From CG1-02-35-72 sp036170135 (GTDB lineage: Bacteria; Bacteroidota; Bacteroidia; Flavobacteriales; Flavobacteriaceae): DNA of 37,884 nucleotides. The position numbers and the translations under genes are program-made. The notes beneath the pieces are model-generated. The model did not search any database. It saw nothing but the letters and a program-made list of their open reading frames with translations, and was not told the origin of the DNA. The stretch is taken from NCBI GenBank assembly GCA_036170135.1, contig JAVHOP010000084.1, forward strand, positions 1-37,884. The letters run 5' to 3'. Each line of letters begins with the position of its first letter. The stretch's first letter is position 1. Shown here piece by piece: positions 1 to 7,887 of this stretch.

Positions 1-183
1 TTATTTTTCAAAAAATAAATATTCTTCAATCATAGATGTGACTTTTTTTGAGCTTATTGGCAACGTGATTGTATATGGAAAGTTGTGTGTTTGTGCGCAA
101 GGATTTTCCTAATGAAAATCAAAAGCAAGCAAAGAAGCAAAGACCATTTGATTAAGCACTAAAATAAGCATTTTTTATATGCG
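1..183. other. AT-rich leading stretch without a supported gene
   Basis: I see no convincing reading frame here. The stretch contains most of the first intergenic repeat element (57-197), annotated separately. It begins at the window edge, so a gene ending just upstream cannot be excluded. Confidence 0.5.
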
Positions 184-197
184 GTGTTTGGCAACGT
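57..197. repeat. Intergenic hairpin repeat, copy 1
   Basis: The element is bounded by the direct repeat TTGGCAACGT at 57-66 and 188-197. Inside are TATATGG (72-78), TTTGTGCG (90-97), a perfect 7-bp hairpin GATTTTC/GAAAATC (102-108 and 114-120, 5-nt loop) and AAGCAAGCAAAG. Copies 2 and 3 share the order TATATG, TTTGTGC, GATTTT/AAAATC hairpin. The right-hand boundary overlaps the 5' end of the weak ORF at 184-396. Its function is unknown; it could be a dispersed intergenic repeat or a recombination site. Confidence 0.55.
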
Positions 198-396
198 TTT
201 TATTAATCAGATTATAAATTTAAAAAACATAAAAAATGAAACAAGTAAAAAAAACAAAGAACAAATTGATTTAATTTTAAAAGGTATTCGAGAACTCGAA
301 GACTCCAAAAAAAAACTCAAATTCGGATTTTGGGTTGTCTTTATAATGTGCTGTATGTCAATTGGAATGGTCATAAATTTAGCTACATGTAAATAG
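184..396 (+). CDS. Small hypothetical protein with C-terminal membrane segment (doubtful)
   Basis: Product not recognised. The 70-residue frame opens with GTG, and that codon lies at the edge of intergenic repeat copy 1; no in-frame ATG follows until inside the membrane segment, so the true start is uncertain. The middle (about residues 18-47) is lysine- and glutamate-rich and probably helical. Residues about 48-67 form a hydrophobic helix that ends NLATCK, resembling a tail anchor. The 3' end overlaps the convergent gene at 379-789 by 18 bp. It could be a short membrane protein, a fragment of a gene truncated by the repeat, or not a gene at all. Confidence 0.3.
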   Translation: MFGNVFINQIINLKNIKNETSKKNKEQIDLILKGIRELEDSKKKLKFGFWVVFIMCCMSIGMVINLATCK

Positions 397-789
397 GTTT
401 AGGATAAGTCCAGCTATAACAGCAGAAACGACACCAATAATAACTCCGATGAATATTTGTTTTAGTCCTTTCATTCTCTGAAACCAATAATGTTCAAATA
501 GTAATTTTAAATAAACATGTTTGAAAAAATTAGCAACTATAAAAGCTTTGTATTCAACTCCTGATGATATTAGATATTCAATAACTAATTTTCCGTGCTT
601 AAAATTAGGATCAAATTTATCTAAAACTATAAGTTCGTATGTTGTCCGAAATTCAGAATTAGCAGGTTTTCCATTAACTACATATGAATCGTCTAAAGAT
701 TTTGTTCGGATGACTTCTTTGTCTTTAATAATTGCTTCTGCAAATATTTTGTCAGATTTATGTTTGAAATCCTTTAATTTTATTTTCAT
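379..789 (-). CDS. Hypothetical protein with C-terminal transmembrane anchor
   Basis: Product not recognised. The 136-residue protein has a soluble N-terminal part of about 105 residues that looks mixed alpha/beta. A basic stretch (RMKGLK) is followed by one hydrophobic helix (about residues 112-133, glycine- and valine-rich) ending NLFTCS. The topology fits a tail-anchored inner-membrane protein with its soluble domain in the cytoplasm. The ATG lies shortly downstream of intergenic repeat copy 2. A plus-strand frame over the same bases (521-916) extends into the repeat and looks like a shadow. The gene is AT-rich like its neighbours, which suggests an accessory gene. Confidence 0.6.
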   Translation of the reverse strand: MKIKLKDFKHKSDKIFAEAIIKDKEVIRTKSLDDSYVVNGKPANSEFRTTYELIVLDKFDPNFKHGKLVIEYLISSGVEYKAFIVANFFKHVYLKLLFEHYWFQRMKGLKQIFIGVIIGVVSAVIAGLILNLFTCS

Positions 790-809
790 ACGTGATGCTT
801 TTCAAATGT

Positions 810-925
810 TGCCTAACGTGTTATTATATGATTTGTGCGACTGGAAAATCGGAGATTTTTCCGCCGAAGCAAAATTATTATTGAATGTTTGTCGGTTTGT
901 ACTAAATTCGATTTGAGCATAAATT
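810..925. repeat. Intergenic hairpin repeat, copy 2
   Basis: The element fills the gap between two minus-strand genes. It contains GCCTAACGTG (811-820), TTATATGA (824-831), TTTGTGCG (832-839) and a hairpin GGAAAATC/GATTTTTCC (843-850 and 854-862, 3-nt loop, one bulged T). These are followed by GAAGCAAAA, TTGAATGTTTGTCG (881-894) and ATTTGAGCATAAATT (911-925). The last two blocks recur exactly in copy 3. GCCTAAC matches the RYYYAAC half-core of integron attC sites, but a single half-site is weak evidence. Confidence 0.65.
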
Positions 926-946
926 ATAAACGGTAAACAATTAATT

Positions 947-1435
947 CTATAGTCGATTTGAAAGCTTATATTTATGACTAATATTAAGTTCAGGGTTGTA
1001 CTTTTTTATTAGTTCCTTTTCTAATTCTTTTAATTTATTTATGTCAGACACTTCAAAATATTTTAAGTATAAGTTTTCCATTATAAAATTAACAGTTCCA
1101 ACCCCAGGTTTTATTAGATAAGTCCTTCCTATATTTTTTCTGAATGCACTTTGGTCAATTCCTGCTTTTAAAACACCTTTTACTTCTTTCATTATTGGAT
1201 GTTTTAATTGAAATTTATCTTTTTCTTGACAGTGTTTCTCACTTCTATATTCAATATATTTTGGATTAAGGTGTTGTCTAACAATTCTATTGTAGAGCCC
1301 ATTTATTCCAGAACCTGTTCCTATATAAATTAATTTGTCTGTTTTATTCTCGAACCAAAAATAAATCCCAGTATTTCTTGGTGTCTTTTCTCGTAAGTCT
1401 TTTGGGTTAACTCTTTTTAAATCTTCAAATTTCAT
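947..1435 (-). CDS. GIY-YIG domain protein
   Basis: The 162-residue protein carries a GIY-YIG nuclease-type fold. The motif starts at residue 23 with GIYFWF and continues with LIYIGTG near residues 35-41; the arginine of NRIVRQH follows. The C-terminal LEKELIKKYNPELN (about residues 138-151) is the usual end of this domain. The family includes homing endonucleases, UvrC-type nucleases and restriction enzymes; the small stand-alone members are mostly uncharacterised. No second DNA-binding domain is visible. The gene sits between intergenic repeat copies 2 and 3 in the AT-rich accessory stretch. Nuclease activity is inferred from the motif only. Confidence 0.72.
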   Translation of the reverse strand: MKFEDLKRVNPKDLREKTPRNTGIYFWFENKTDKLIYIGTGSGINGLYNRIVRQHLNPKYIEYRSEKHCQEKDKFQLKHPIMKEVKGVLKAGIDQSAFRKNIGRTYLIKPGVGTVNFIMENLYLKYFEVSDINKLKELEKELIKKYNPELNISHKYKLSNRL

Positions 1436-1449
1436 TTATTTTCTTTTTA

Positions 1450-1565
1450 GTTGCTTATGGTGAGTTTATATATGGTTTGTGCAATGTTAAAAACAGAGAT
1501 TTTATGATGGAAAATCGTTTGTTGAATGTTTGTCGTTTGTAATAGTTAAAATTTGAGCATAAATT
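1450..1565. repeat. Intergenic hairpin repeat, copy 3
   Basis: It lies between the GIY-YIG gene and the coiled-coil gene. It contains TATATATGG (1467-1475), TTTGTGC (1476-1482), a hairpin GATTTT/AAAATC (1498-1503 and 1511-1516), TTGAATGTTTGTCG (1522-1535) and ATTTGAGCATAAATT (1551-1565). The block order is that of copy 2, and the last two blocks are identical. The outer boundary motif is degenerate here. Confidence 0.65.
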
Positions 1566-1585
1566 TTATGAGGTATTGTATCCAG

Positions 1586-2248
1586 TTATTTTACTCCTAG
1601 TATTTTTCTGAACTCTTTTTCCAATTCTTCTATAAGTTTAGGATATTCATTTTTCACAATTTCAGATATGTCTTTAGATGTTTTGGAAAAAGCATCATAA
1701 AGTTCTCTAGAAATATCTCCTGATTTCAATGCTTTGCTTACTTGTGAAAAATCATAACTTTTGTTCCAGTATTGATTTGCGATATTGTCTAATTTTTTTG
1801 CTAATTTTTTATCAAAGAAAATTTTATTTGGCATATAATACTTGATAAATTCATTTAAAGCATTATTTACACGTTCAAGTCTTACTCTTTCTTCATTATC
1901 AGCATTTTCAATAACAATATGTAATCTTCTCGTGAAAACAGTCATTGCTGCTTGAAGTTCAACAATTTTGTAATATAAATTCTTAATTACATCAGCTCTT
2001 TCTTGATGTAATTTTGAAAATTGAATATTAAATTCGTTAAGTTTTATGTCTAAAGAATATTGAAAATTCTTATTTTCTTGCTCAAGTTTAGTTTTATAAT
2101 TCTCTAGTTGCTGATTCAATTCGGTTCTTTTAAATTCAATCATTTCAGAAAAAAAATGTTCAATTATTTTTTTTCCAAATAATAAAATTGCGAAAATTAT
2201 TAGAACCCCAGGTCCGTTTGTCTGAATTAAATTATAAAATTCTGTCAT
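1586..2248 (-). CDS. Membrane-anchored coiled-coil protein, function unknown
   Basis: Product not recognised. The 220-residue protein has one N-terminal hydrophobic helix (about residues 12-30). A long charged helix predicted as coiled coil follows (about 35-90, rich in E, K, Q and N), then a further helical region to the C-terminus. It is probably anchored in the inner membrane with the helical body in the cytoplasm. The ATG follows an AT-rich intergenic region; downstream lies repeat copy 3. Proteins of this layout occur in phage, plasmid and defence islands, but that does not identify this one. Confidence 0.6.
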   Translation of the reverse strand: MTEFYNLIQTNGPGVLIIFAILLFGKKIIEHFFSEMIEFKRTELNQQLENYKTKLEQENKNFQYSLDIKLNEFNIQFSKLHQERADVIKNLYYKIVELQAAMTVFTRRLHIVIENADNEERVRLERVNNALNEFIKYYMPNKIFFDKKLAKKLDNIANQYWNKSYDFSQVSKALKSGDISRELYDAFSKTSKDISEIVKNEYPKLIEELEKEFRKILGVK

Positions 2249-2509
2249 AATCGGTTACAACTAGTTTTATCAATATATTAATAACTATAATCCATATATT
2301 ATAAGAATAATAATAGCATTCTATACTCTTTATGAGCATTAATAATTGAGGGAAATCATAAAATATAATAATAAATAATAATCAAATAGCTCATTAATAG
2401 AAATTTATATTTATTCTAAATAATGGTATAAAAGTAATTAATTTTTTATATCCACCACAGAAAGGATTCGTGCAGTAGCGGGGTAAGTAATCATATTTAC
2501 TTTTGGTAC
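2249..2509. other. AT-rich intergenic desert with a short GC-rich patch
   Basis: No reading frame is supported here. Positions 2249-2450 are extremely A+T-rich and runny, and probably carry the promoter of the minus-strand gene at 1586-2248. Positions 2451-2486 are noticeably richer in G and C (TCCACCACAG ... AGCGGGG) and match nothing I recognise. The region separates the accessory stretch from the respiratory operon. Confidence 0.5.
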
Positions 2510-2541
2510 AAAAAAAAGCCTCAAAACTTGCGTTTTGAGGC
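2510..2541 (-). terminator. Intrinsic terminator of the act-cox operon
   Basis: A perfect 10-bp stem GCCTCAAAAC/GTTTTGAGGC (2518-2527 and 2532-2541) has a TTGC loop. Reading on the minus strand it is followed by eight T residues (the A-run at 2510-2517). It begins 25 bp after the ctaD stop codon, so it should end the respiratory transcript. Confidence 0.9.
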
Positions 2542-2565
2542 TTTAAAATATTTTAATTTAAACTG

Positions 2566-4335
2566 CTACAGCATCTCTTCGCCAGGGCGCGCCGGAACAA
2601 TTTGGGGCGTAAAATCTTGACCTTCGTATAATTCGCCATGTTCATCTACTTTGCTGTAATCGTAAGCCCAACGATGCACTTCAGGAATCTCACCCGGCCA
2701 GTTTCCGTGAATTTGTTCTACTGGCGTTGTCCATTCCAGTGAATTACATTTCCATGGGTTTTGTGGTGCTTTTGGTCCTTTTTTCATGCTAAAGAAGAAG
2801 TTAGCAAAAAATAGGATTTGTGCTATACCGCCAATTAAAGCAAAAATGGTCATCACATGATTGATTTGTAACAAATCGTCAAAAATTGGAAAAGCGGTAT
2901 TGGTATAATAACGACGCGGTAATCCGGCTAAACCAAGAAAGTGCATCGGGAAAAATACGCCATAAGCTGCAATCATTGTCAGCCAAAAATGTAAATACCC
3001 TAAATCTTTATTCATCATGCGTCCATACATTTTAGGGAACCAATGATAAATTCCGGCAAACATCCCTAATATGGCTGAAACACCCATCACCAAATGGAAG
3101 TGGGCAACCACAAAATACGTATCGTGAACGTTGATATCAAGAGCGCTATCGCCTAAAACAATTCCGGTTAAACCACCTGTAATAAAGGTCGATACAAATC
3201 CGATAGAAAATAACATGGCGGTATTTAATTGTAAATTTCCTTTCCAAAGTGTCGTTATCCAGTTAAAGGCTTTTACTGCCGATGGAATGGCTATTAACAA
3301 AGTAGTAAACGTAAAGACTGAACCTAAAAACGGATTCATTCCGGTTACAAACATATGATGTCCCCAAACAACAGTTGATAAAAATGCAATGGCAATAATA
3401 GACCCAATCATGGCGCGGTAACCAAAAATTGGTTTACGCGCATTGGTTGCCATCACTTCGGAAACAATACCCATTGCCGGTAGGATAACAATATATACTT
3501 CGGGGTGACCTAAGAACCAAAACAAATGTTCGAATAAGATTGGTGAGCCGCCTTGGTAATGTAAAACTTCACCCTGAATAAAGATATCTGATAAATAAAA
3601 TGAGGTTCCAAAACTACGATCAAAAATTAGCAATAAAGCTGCTGATAATAAAACCGGAAAAGAAACTACGCCGATAATTGCGGTTACAAAAAATGCCCAA
3701 ATGGTCAAGGGTAAACGAATCATCTTCATTCCTAGCGTCCTTAAATTCAAAACGGTAACGATATAATTTAAAGCGCCAATAAGCGATGAGGCAATAAATA
3801 AAGCCATAGAAACTAGCCAAAGTGTCATTCCCAACCCTGAACCAGACATGGCTTGTGGTAAGGCGCTTAACGGTGGATAAATAGTCCATCCGCCCGAAGC
3901 AGGTCCGGTTTGGATAAATAGTGAAATTACCATGATAACGCTCGAAATAAAGAAAAGCCAATACGAAATCATATTCATAAATCCGGATGCCATATCGCGG
4001 GCACCGATTTGTAGCGGAATCAATAAGTTGCTAAATGTTCCACTTAATCCGGCAGTTAACACAAAAAATACCATAATGGTACCGTGAATGGTTACTAGCG
4101 ACATGTAAGTATCGGGCGTCATGATACCGCCGTCTTGACCTTTACCTAAAAAGGCTTCCATAATACTGAAAGACGTATCAGGAAAAGATAATTGCAATCG
4201 GAAAAGCATGGACATAAATAAGCCAATAGTTCCCATTATCATACCTGTTATCAGGAATTGTTTAGAAATCATTTTGTGATCTTGACTAAAAATGAATTTC
4301 GTTACAAAAGTCTCTTTATGATGATGCTCTGACAT
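2566..4335 (-). CDS. ctaD: Cytochrome c oxidase subunit I
   Basis: This is the catalytic subunit of an aa3/caa3-type haem-copper oxidase, which reduces O2 to water and pumps protons across the inner membrane. The 589-residue protein has about 12-14 membrane helices. Metal ligands are visible: low-spin haem His84 (HGTIMVF), CuB His277 with the cross-linked Tyr281 in GHPEVY, CuB His326-His327 (WGHHMF), and His412 and His414 (AHFHLVMG) for the two haems. Glu279 of GHPEVY places it in the A1 class of oxidases. It is the last gene of the act operon, 31 bp after coxB. No subunit III or IV gene follows; those must lie elsewhere. Confidence 0.97.
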   Translation of the reverse strand: MSEHHHKETFVTKFIFSQDHKMISKQFLITGMIMGTIGLFMSMLFRLQLSFPDTSFSIMEAFLGKGQDGGIMTPDTYMSLVTIHGTIMVFFVLTAGLSGTFSNLLIPLQIGARDMASGFMNMISYWLFFISSVIMVISLFIQTGPASGGWTIYPPLSALPQAMSGSGLGMTLWLVSMALFIASSLIGALNYIVTVLNLRTLGMKMIRLPLTIWAFFVTAIIGVVSFPVLLSAALLLIFDRSFGTSFYLSDIFIQGEVLHYQGGSPILFEHLFWFLGHPEVYIVILPAMGIVSEVMATNARKPIFGYRAMIGSIIAIAFLSTVVWGHHMFVTGMNPFLGSVFTFTTLLIAIPSAVKAFNWITTLWKGNLQLNTAMLFSIGFVSTFITGGLTGIVLGDSALDINVHDTYFVVAHFHLVMGVSAILGMFAGIYHWFPKMYGRMMNKDLGYLHFWLTMIAAYGVFFPMHFLGLAGLPRRYYTNTAFPIFDDLLQINHVMTIFALIGGIAQILFFANFFFSMKKGPKAPQNPWKCNSLEWTTPVEQIHGNWPGEIPEVHRWAYDYSKVDEHGELYEGQDFTPQIVPARPGEEML

Positions 4336-4366
4336 AAGTTGATTTTTTTAGTTGGTGTTTTTATTT

Positions 4367-5386
4367 TTAGTTTAGTACTTGAGCCATTGTTTTTTGAGAA
4401 GCTAACCAAGTATTAAATTCGGCTTCTTCTACAACAACAATTTTCATTTGCATATTATAATGCGATGAACCACATATTTTGTTGCATAACAACAAGTAAT
4501 CAAATTCATAGGGATCTGCGCCATTTGCTTTACGGATGGCATTGATATTAGTTACCTTTTTGACAATATCAGTATTTTTTCGCATCTCTTGAGTTGTAAC
4601 CGATGGTGTAAAAGCAAAATGTGTAACCATACCCGGAACACAGTTCATTTGCGCTCTAAAATGAGGCATATAAGCGGAGTGAATTACATCTTGAGATCTA
4701 AAGTTAAAAACAACTTTACGTCCTTTTGGCAAATACAAAACGTCTGAGGGAACATCATCTTTTGAATATTGATCTTCCATATTTACACCCATCGTATTGA
4801 TGTCTTTTATATAATTTACATTGCCTTGACCGAGGGTATTATCATTACCTGCATAGCGTGCTTCCCATTTGAATTGTTTGGCATAAACCTCAACAACCAG
4901 CGGATCTTTTGCGTTTGATGAATCCATCACTTCATTCCAAGTCCATAACCCGTAGCCAATTAATAAGGTCAATACAATAGCGGGAATAATAGTCCAAATG
5001 GCTTCGAGTTTAGAGCTATCGGCAAAAAAAATAGCCTTGCGGTTATTGATACCTCTATATTTAAAAGAATAATAAAAAATAAGGTACTGTGTAATAAATT
5101 GCACCGTAAAAATTAAACACATTGTGATGATAAATAAATTATCAATGTGATAGCCTTCTAATGACGCCGATAACCGTGGCAATAAAACTTCGCGAAAACC
5201 AAACATAGAAAATAACATGATGCCATAGATAAACACCATAAGCACAAGCATAAGCCAGCCATTGATATTATTTTCTTTTTCGGTAGCAGTTGAATTCTGG
5301 ACTTTTGTCAATCCCAATATCTTAACAAATTGCCAACAGGCAACAATTAAAGCTATAAAGATTAAAATAAAAAAAAGTGCTTTCAT
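4367..5386 (-). CDS. coxB: Cytochrome c oxidase subunit II
   Basis: This subunit accepts electrons at the CuA centre on the periplasmic side and hands them to subunit I. In the C-terminal cupredoxin domain the CuA ligands are His236 (HSAYMPHF), Cys301 and Cys305 (CNKICGSSH), His309 and Met312. The usual Glu between the cysteines is replaced by Lys303; its ligand is a backbone carbonyl, so CuA should still form. Four hydrophobic helices precede the domain (about residues 1-24, 43-63, 83-107 and 128-149), more than the usual two. There is no fused cytochrome c domain, so electrons must come from ACIII haems or a separate cytochrome. The gene is 34 bp after actF and 31 bp before ctaD. Confidence 0.95.
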   Translation of the reverse strand: MKALFFILIFIALIVACWQFVKILGLTKVQNSTATEKENNINGWLMLVLMVFIYGIMLFSMFGFREVLLPRLSASLEGYHIDNLFIITMCLIFTVQFITQYLIFYYSFKYRGINNRKAIFFADSSKLEAIWTIIPAIVLTLLIGYGLWTWNEVMDSSNAKDPLVVEVYAKQFKWEARYAGNDNTLGQGNVNYIKDINTMGVNMEDQYSKDDVPSDVLYLPKGRKVVFNFRSQDVIHSAYMPHFRAQMNCVPGMVTHFAFTPSVTTQEMRKNTDIVKKVTNINAIRKANGADPYEFDYLLLCNKICGSSHYNMQMKIVVVEEAEFNTWLASQKTMAQVLN

Positions 5387-5420
5387 AGGCCGTTAATTCT
5401 TAATTTTTTAGTTTTAGTTT

Positions 5421-6770
5421 TTAGTAGTGATAATGTTCACTTTCGTGCATAAACGGATTGCCTTTGGCATGTAAGGGCACTTTTGTAAGTTCATTAAACA
5501 CAACAAAGATAAACAATCCTAAAAAGAATAACATCGCACTGATTTCTGGTATTCCTATTTGCCAATGGTTTCCTACAGTAGGAGGGGTAATCATTACAAA
5601 AATATCAACATAATGGCCCAATAAAATAACTAATCCGGTTAAAATGATAAACCACGGAATGCGTTTGTAGTCGCTATTCATCAACACCAAAATTGGAAAC
5701 ACAAAATTAGACACCAACATTCCCATAAACAGAATTTGAAAAGGTCCTAAAAGTCTTGGGGTAAAATAGGCGGTTTCTTCGGGCATATTGGCGTACCAAA
5801 TCAGCATAAATTGAGAGAACCAAAGGTAGGTCCAAAAAACACTGAATCCGAACATAAATTTAGCTAAATCGTGTAAATGGCTGTCGTTAACCATAGGTAA
5901 AAAGCCTTTAGCGCGAAGATAAATGGTTACCAGAGCAATAACGGTAATTGACGATACAAATAAAGTGGCAAAAACATACCATCCAAATAAAGTACTTTGC
6001 CAATGTGGGGTTAATGACATAATCCAATCCCAAGACATTATAGATTCGGTAATGATAAAGAACACCAAAAACATGATCGATATTTTAAAGTTCCTTTTAT
6101 AGTGTGTTAAATCGGTTGCTTCGTCTTGTGCCAACGAATTTTTTCGAGAAAAATAACGATATAGATTCCATCCCAATAAAAAGATAAAAGTTCTAATCAT
6201 CCAAAACGGGATGTTTAACCACCAGCTTTTTGCCATTAATATTTCGTCGAAATGTTCGCTTTGCGGATTGTATAATTCCGGATTCATCCAAACAAAATAG
6301 TGATGACCATTTGTTGCCATTAAGATTAAAAATCCTAAAATAAATAAAGACCCAGGTAACAGATAGGCCGTAATACCTTCCATCACTCTAAACAGAACGA
6401 TAGACCACCCGGCTTGGGCGGCATATTGAATGGCATAAAATGCTAAAGTTCCTAAGGCAATCATAAAAAAGAAAAACATGGCGATATAAACCGCTGTATA
6501 AGGTCTGTTTTGCAAACCATGTAAAGCATGTGTCAATTGCGATTCTTCATTAACTGCATTTGCTTCGGTATGTTGTTCATCGGCTTTAGCCTCATTGGCT
6601 ACAGCCACAGTTGTCGTGTTTTCTTGATGCTCGGCGGAATCGTGCTGCATCATTTCTTTAACATCTGCATTAGTTTGTGGCGTGTTTAAAAAACCATAAG
6701 CAATTCCTAAAGCTCCTAATATCATTAGAGCGATGGCGCTTAATTTTAATTTTTTTGAAAAACTATACAT
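5421..6770 (-). CDS. actF: Alternative complex III subunit ActF
   Basis: ActF is one of the two large quinone-facing membrane subunits of ACIII, related to NrfD/PsrC and to ActC. The 449-residue protein starts with a hydrophobic helix (residues 12-28). A histidine- and glutamate-rich linker of about 60 residues follows, then roughly nine further membrane helices, including WDWIMSLTPHWQSTLFGWY. The C-terminus is short and charged (HESEHYHY). It lies 16 bp after actE and 34 bp before coxB, in the conserved act operon order. The assignment rests on context plus membrane topology and motifs. Confidence 0.92.
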   Translation of the reverse strand: MYSFSKKLKLSAIALMILGALGIAYGFLNTPQTNADVKEMMQHDSAEHQENTTTVAVANEAKADEQHTEANAVNEESQLTHALHGLQNRPYTAVYIAMFFFFMIALGTLAFYAIQYAAQAGWSIVLFRVMEGITAYLLPGSLFILGFLILMATNGHHYFVWMNPELYNPQSEHFDEILMAKSWWLNIPFWMIRTFIFLLGWNLYRYFSRKNSLAQDEATDLTHYKRNFKISIMFLVFFIITESIMSWDWIMSLTPHWQSTLFGWYVFATLFVSSITVIALVTIYLRAKGFLPMVNDSHLHDLAKFMFGFSVFWTYLWFSQFMLIWYANMPEETAYFTPRLLGPFQILFMGMLVSNFVFPILVLMNSDYKRIPWFIILTGLVILLGHYVDIFVMITPPTVGNHWQIGIPEISAMLFFLGLFIFVVFNELTKVPLHAKGNPFMHESEHYHY

Positions 6771-6786
6771 AATTTTTAATTCTATC

Positions 6787-7362
6787 TTATTTTATGGTAT
6801 CAATTTTAATCAAGCTATCTCTTAACTGCTGTACATATTGAACAACTTGCCAACGTTCGGTATGCGTTAATTGCGAAGCGTGAGAACCCATTAAGTTTCT
6901 GCCATACATAATAACATGGTAAATGCTACCCTCGGTTATGGGTCTATCTTTATAATTAGGAACACCCAAAAACTTTCCGTTTTGCATTAAAACACCTTGA
7001 CCATTACCTTTATCGCCGTGACAAGAAATACAATTAATGGTGAACATGGCTCTGCCGTTTGCTAAATTTATGGCGTTAACTTCTAAAGGTGATTTTAACG
7101 TTTTGAGCGCTAACTGATAACCTGCTTCATTATTTGGAATTTCATAGGGAACTTCACCTCTAAATATGGTTCCAACCACCGGATTTTGAGCTTCTAAACC
7201 ATTTTTAAAAAATGAATTTGGTGCGTAAGTTTCATATCCAACCGGATTATACATATCGGTAGTAGCCATATAACGCACGTTTCGGGTACGGTTATCGCGA
7301 CTACAAAAACTTAAACTTAGGGCAAATAAAGCTAGAATAGCGATGTTAAATAGTTGCTTCAT
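6787..7362 (-). CDS. actE: Alternative complex III monohaem cytochrome ActE
   Basis: ActE is a periplasmic single-haem c-type cytochrome that transfers electrons from ACIII towards the oxidase. The 191-residue protein has a signal peptide ending at Cys20 (LSLSFC), which probably becomes a lipid-modified cysteine, although Phe at -1 is atypical. One CxxCH haem site is at 111-115 (CISCHG), and the likely axial Met is in GRNLMGSH near the C-terminus. It is spaced 6 bp from actD and 16 bp from actF, so it is probably translationally linked to both. Confidence 0.93.
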   Translation of the reverse strand: MKQLFNIAILALFALSLSFCSRDNRTRNVRYMATTDMYNPVGYETYAPNSFFKNGLEAQNPVVGTIFRGEVPYEIPNNEAGYQLALKTLKSPLEVNAINLANGRAMFTINCISCHGDKGNGQGVLMQNGKFLGVPNYKDRPITEGSIYHVIMYGRNLMGSHASQLTHTERWQVVQYVQQLRDSLIKIDTIK

Positions 7363-7368
7363 GATTTG

Positions 7369-7887
7369 TTATGCTTTAGTTTTAATTTCTTTAGCACCCG
7401 ATTTTTTTAATAAATCTTCAAGTGATTTAACATCGTTGGCTGTAGATACTTCAATCATAAAATGATCGTCGGTTGTACGTGGATCTGGATTTTCAGCTTT
7501 TTTGTAAGGCCATAATTTACTGCGCATATAAAAGGTGATTACCATGAGATGTGCCGCAAAGAATACCGTCAATTCGAACATAATCGGCACAAATGCGGGC
7601 ATATTTTCGGCAAAGCTAAAACTAGGTTTTCCGCCAATATTTTGAGGCCAATCGGTAATCATGGTATAATCCATCAACCAAATGGCAAACGTTAAACCTA
7701 TTAATCCATAGATAAATGAGGTTATGGCAATGCGTGTTCCTTCTATTCCTACTGCTTTTTCAAGTCCGTGAACCGGAAAAGGCGTAAACACTTCTTCAAT
7801 ATGATAATTGGCAGTTCTAAGTTCTTTTACAGCACTTAAAAGTACATCATCATCGTCAAAAATAGCTTGAATGGTTGTACTACTCAT
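7369..7887 (-). CDS. actD: Alternative complex III subunit ActD
   Basis: ActD is a small membrane subunit of ACIII (DUF3341 family). The 172-residue protein has a soluble N-terminal part resembling a ferredoxin-like fold, with EEVFTPFPVHGLEKAVG. Two membrane helices follow (about residues 53-72 and 97-119), then a charged cytoplasmic tail ending KKSGAKEIKTKA. Its ATG overlaps the actC stop by 8 bp, which points to translational coupling. Confidence 0.92.
   Translation of the reverse strand: MSSTTIQAIFDDDDVLLSAVKELRTANYHIEEVFTPFPVHGLEKAVGIEGTRIAITSFIYGLIGLTFAIWLMDYTMITDWPQNIGGKPSFSFAENMPAFVPIMFELTVFFAAHLMVITFYMRSKLWPYKKAENPDPRTTDDHFMIEVSTANDVKSLEDLLKKSGAKEIKTKA

Noticed and set aside
521..916. 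131-residue plus-strand frame over the hypothetical gene at 379-789
   Set aside because: It is antisense to a better frame that has a clean membrane anchor, and its second half runs through intergenic repeat copy 2.
810..925. Integron attC site
   Set aside because: Only one RYYYAAC-like half-core (GCCTAAC) is visible, without paired L and R boxes, and no integrase is present; kept as an unexplained repeat.
2451..2486. tRNA gene or fragment
   Set aside because: GGATTCG resembles part of a T-arm, but no acceptor stem, anticodon arm or CCA end could be folded around it.
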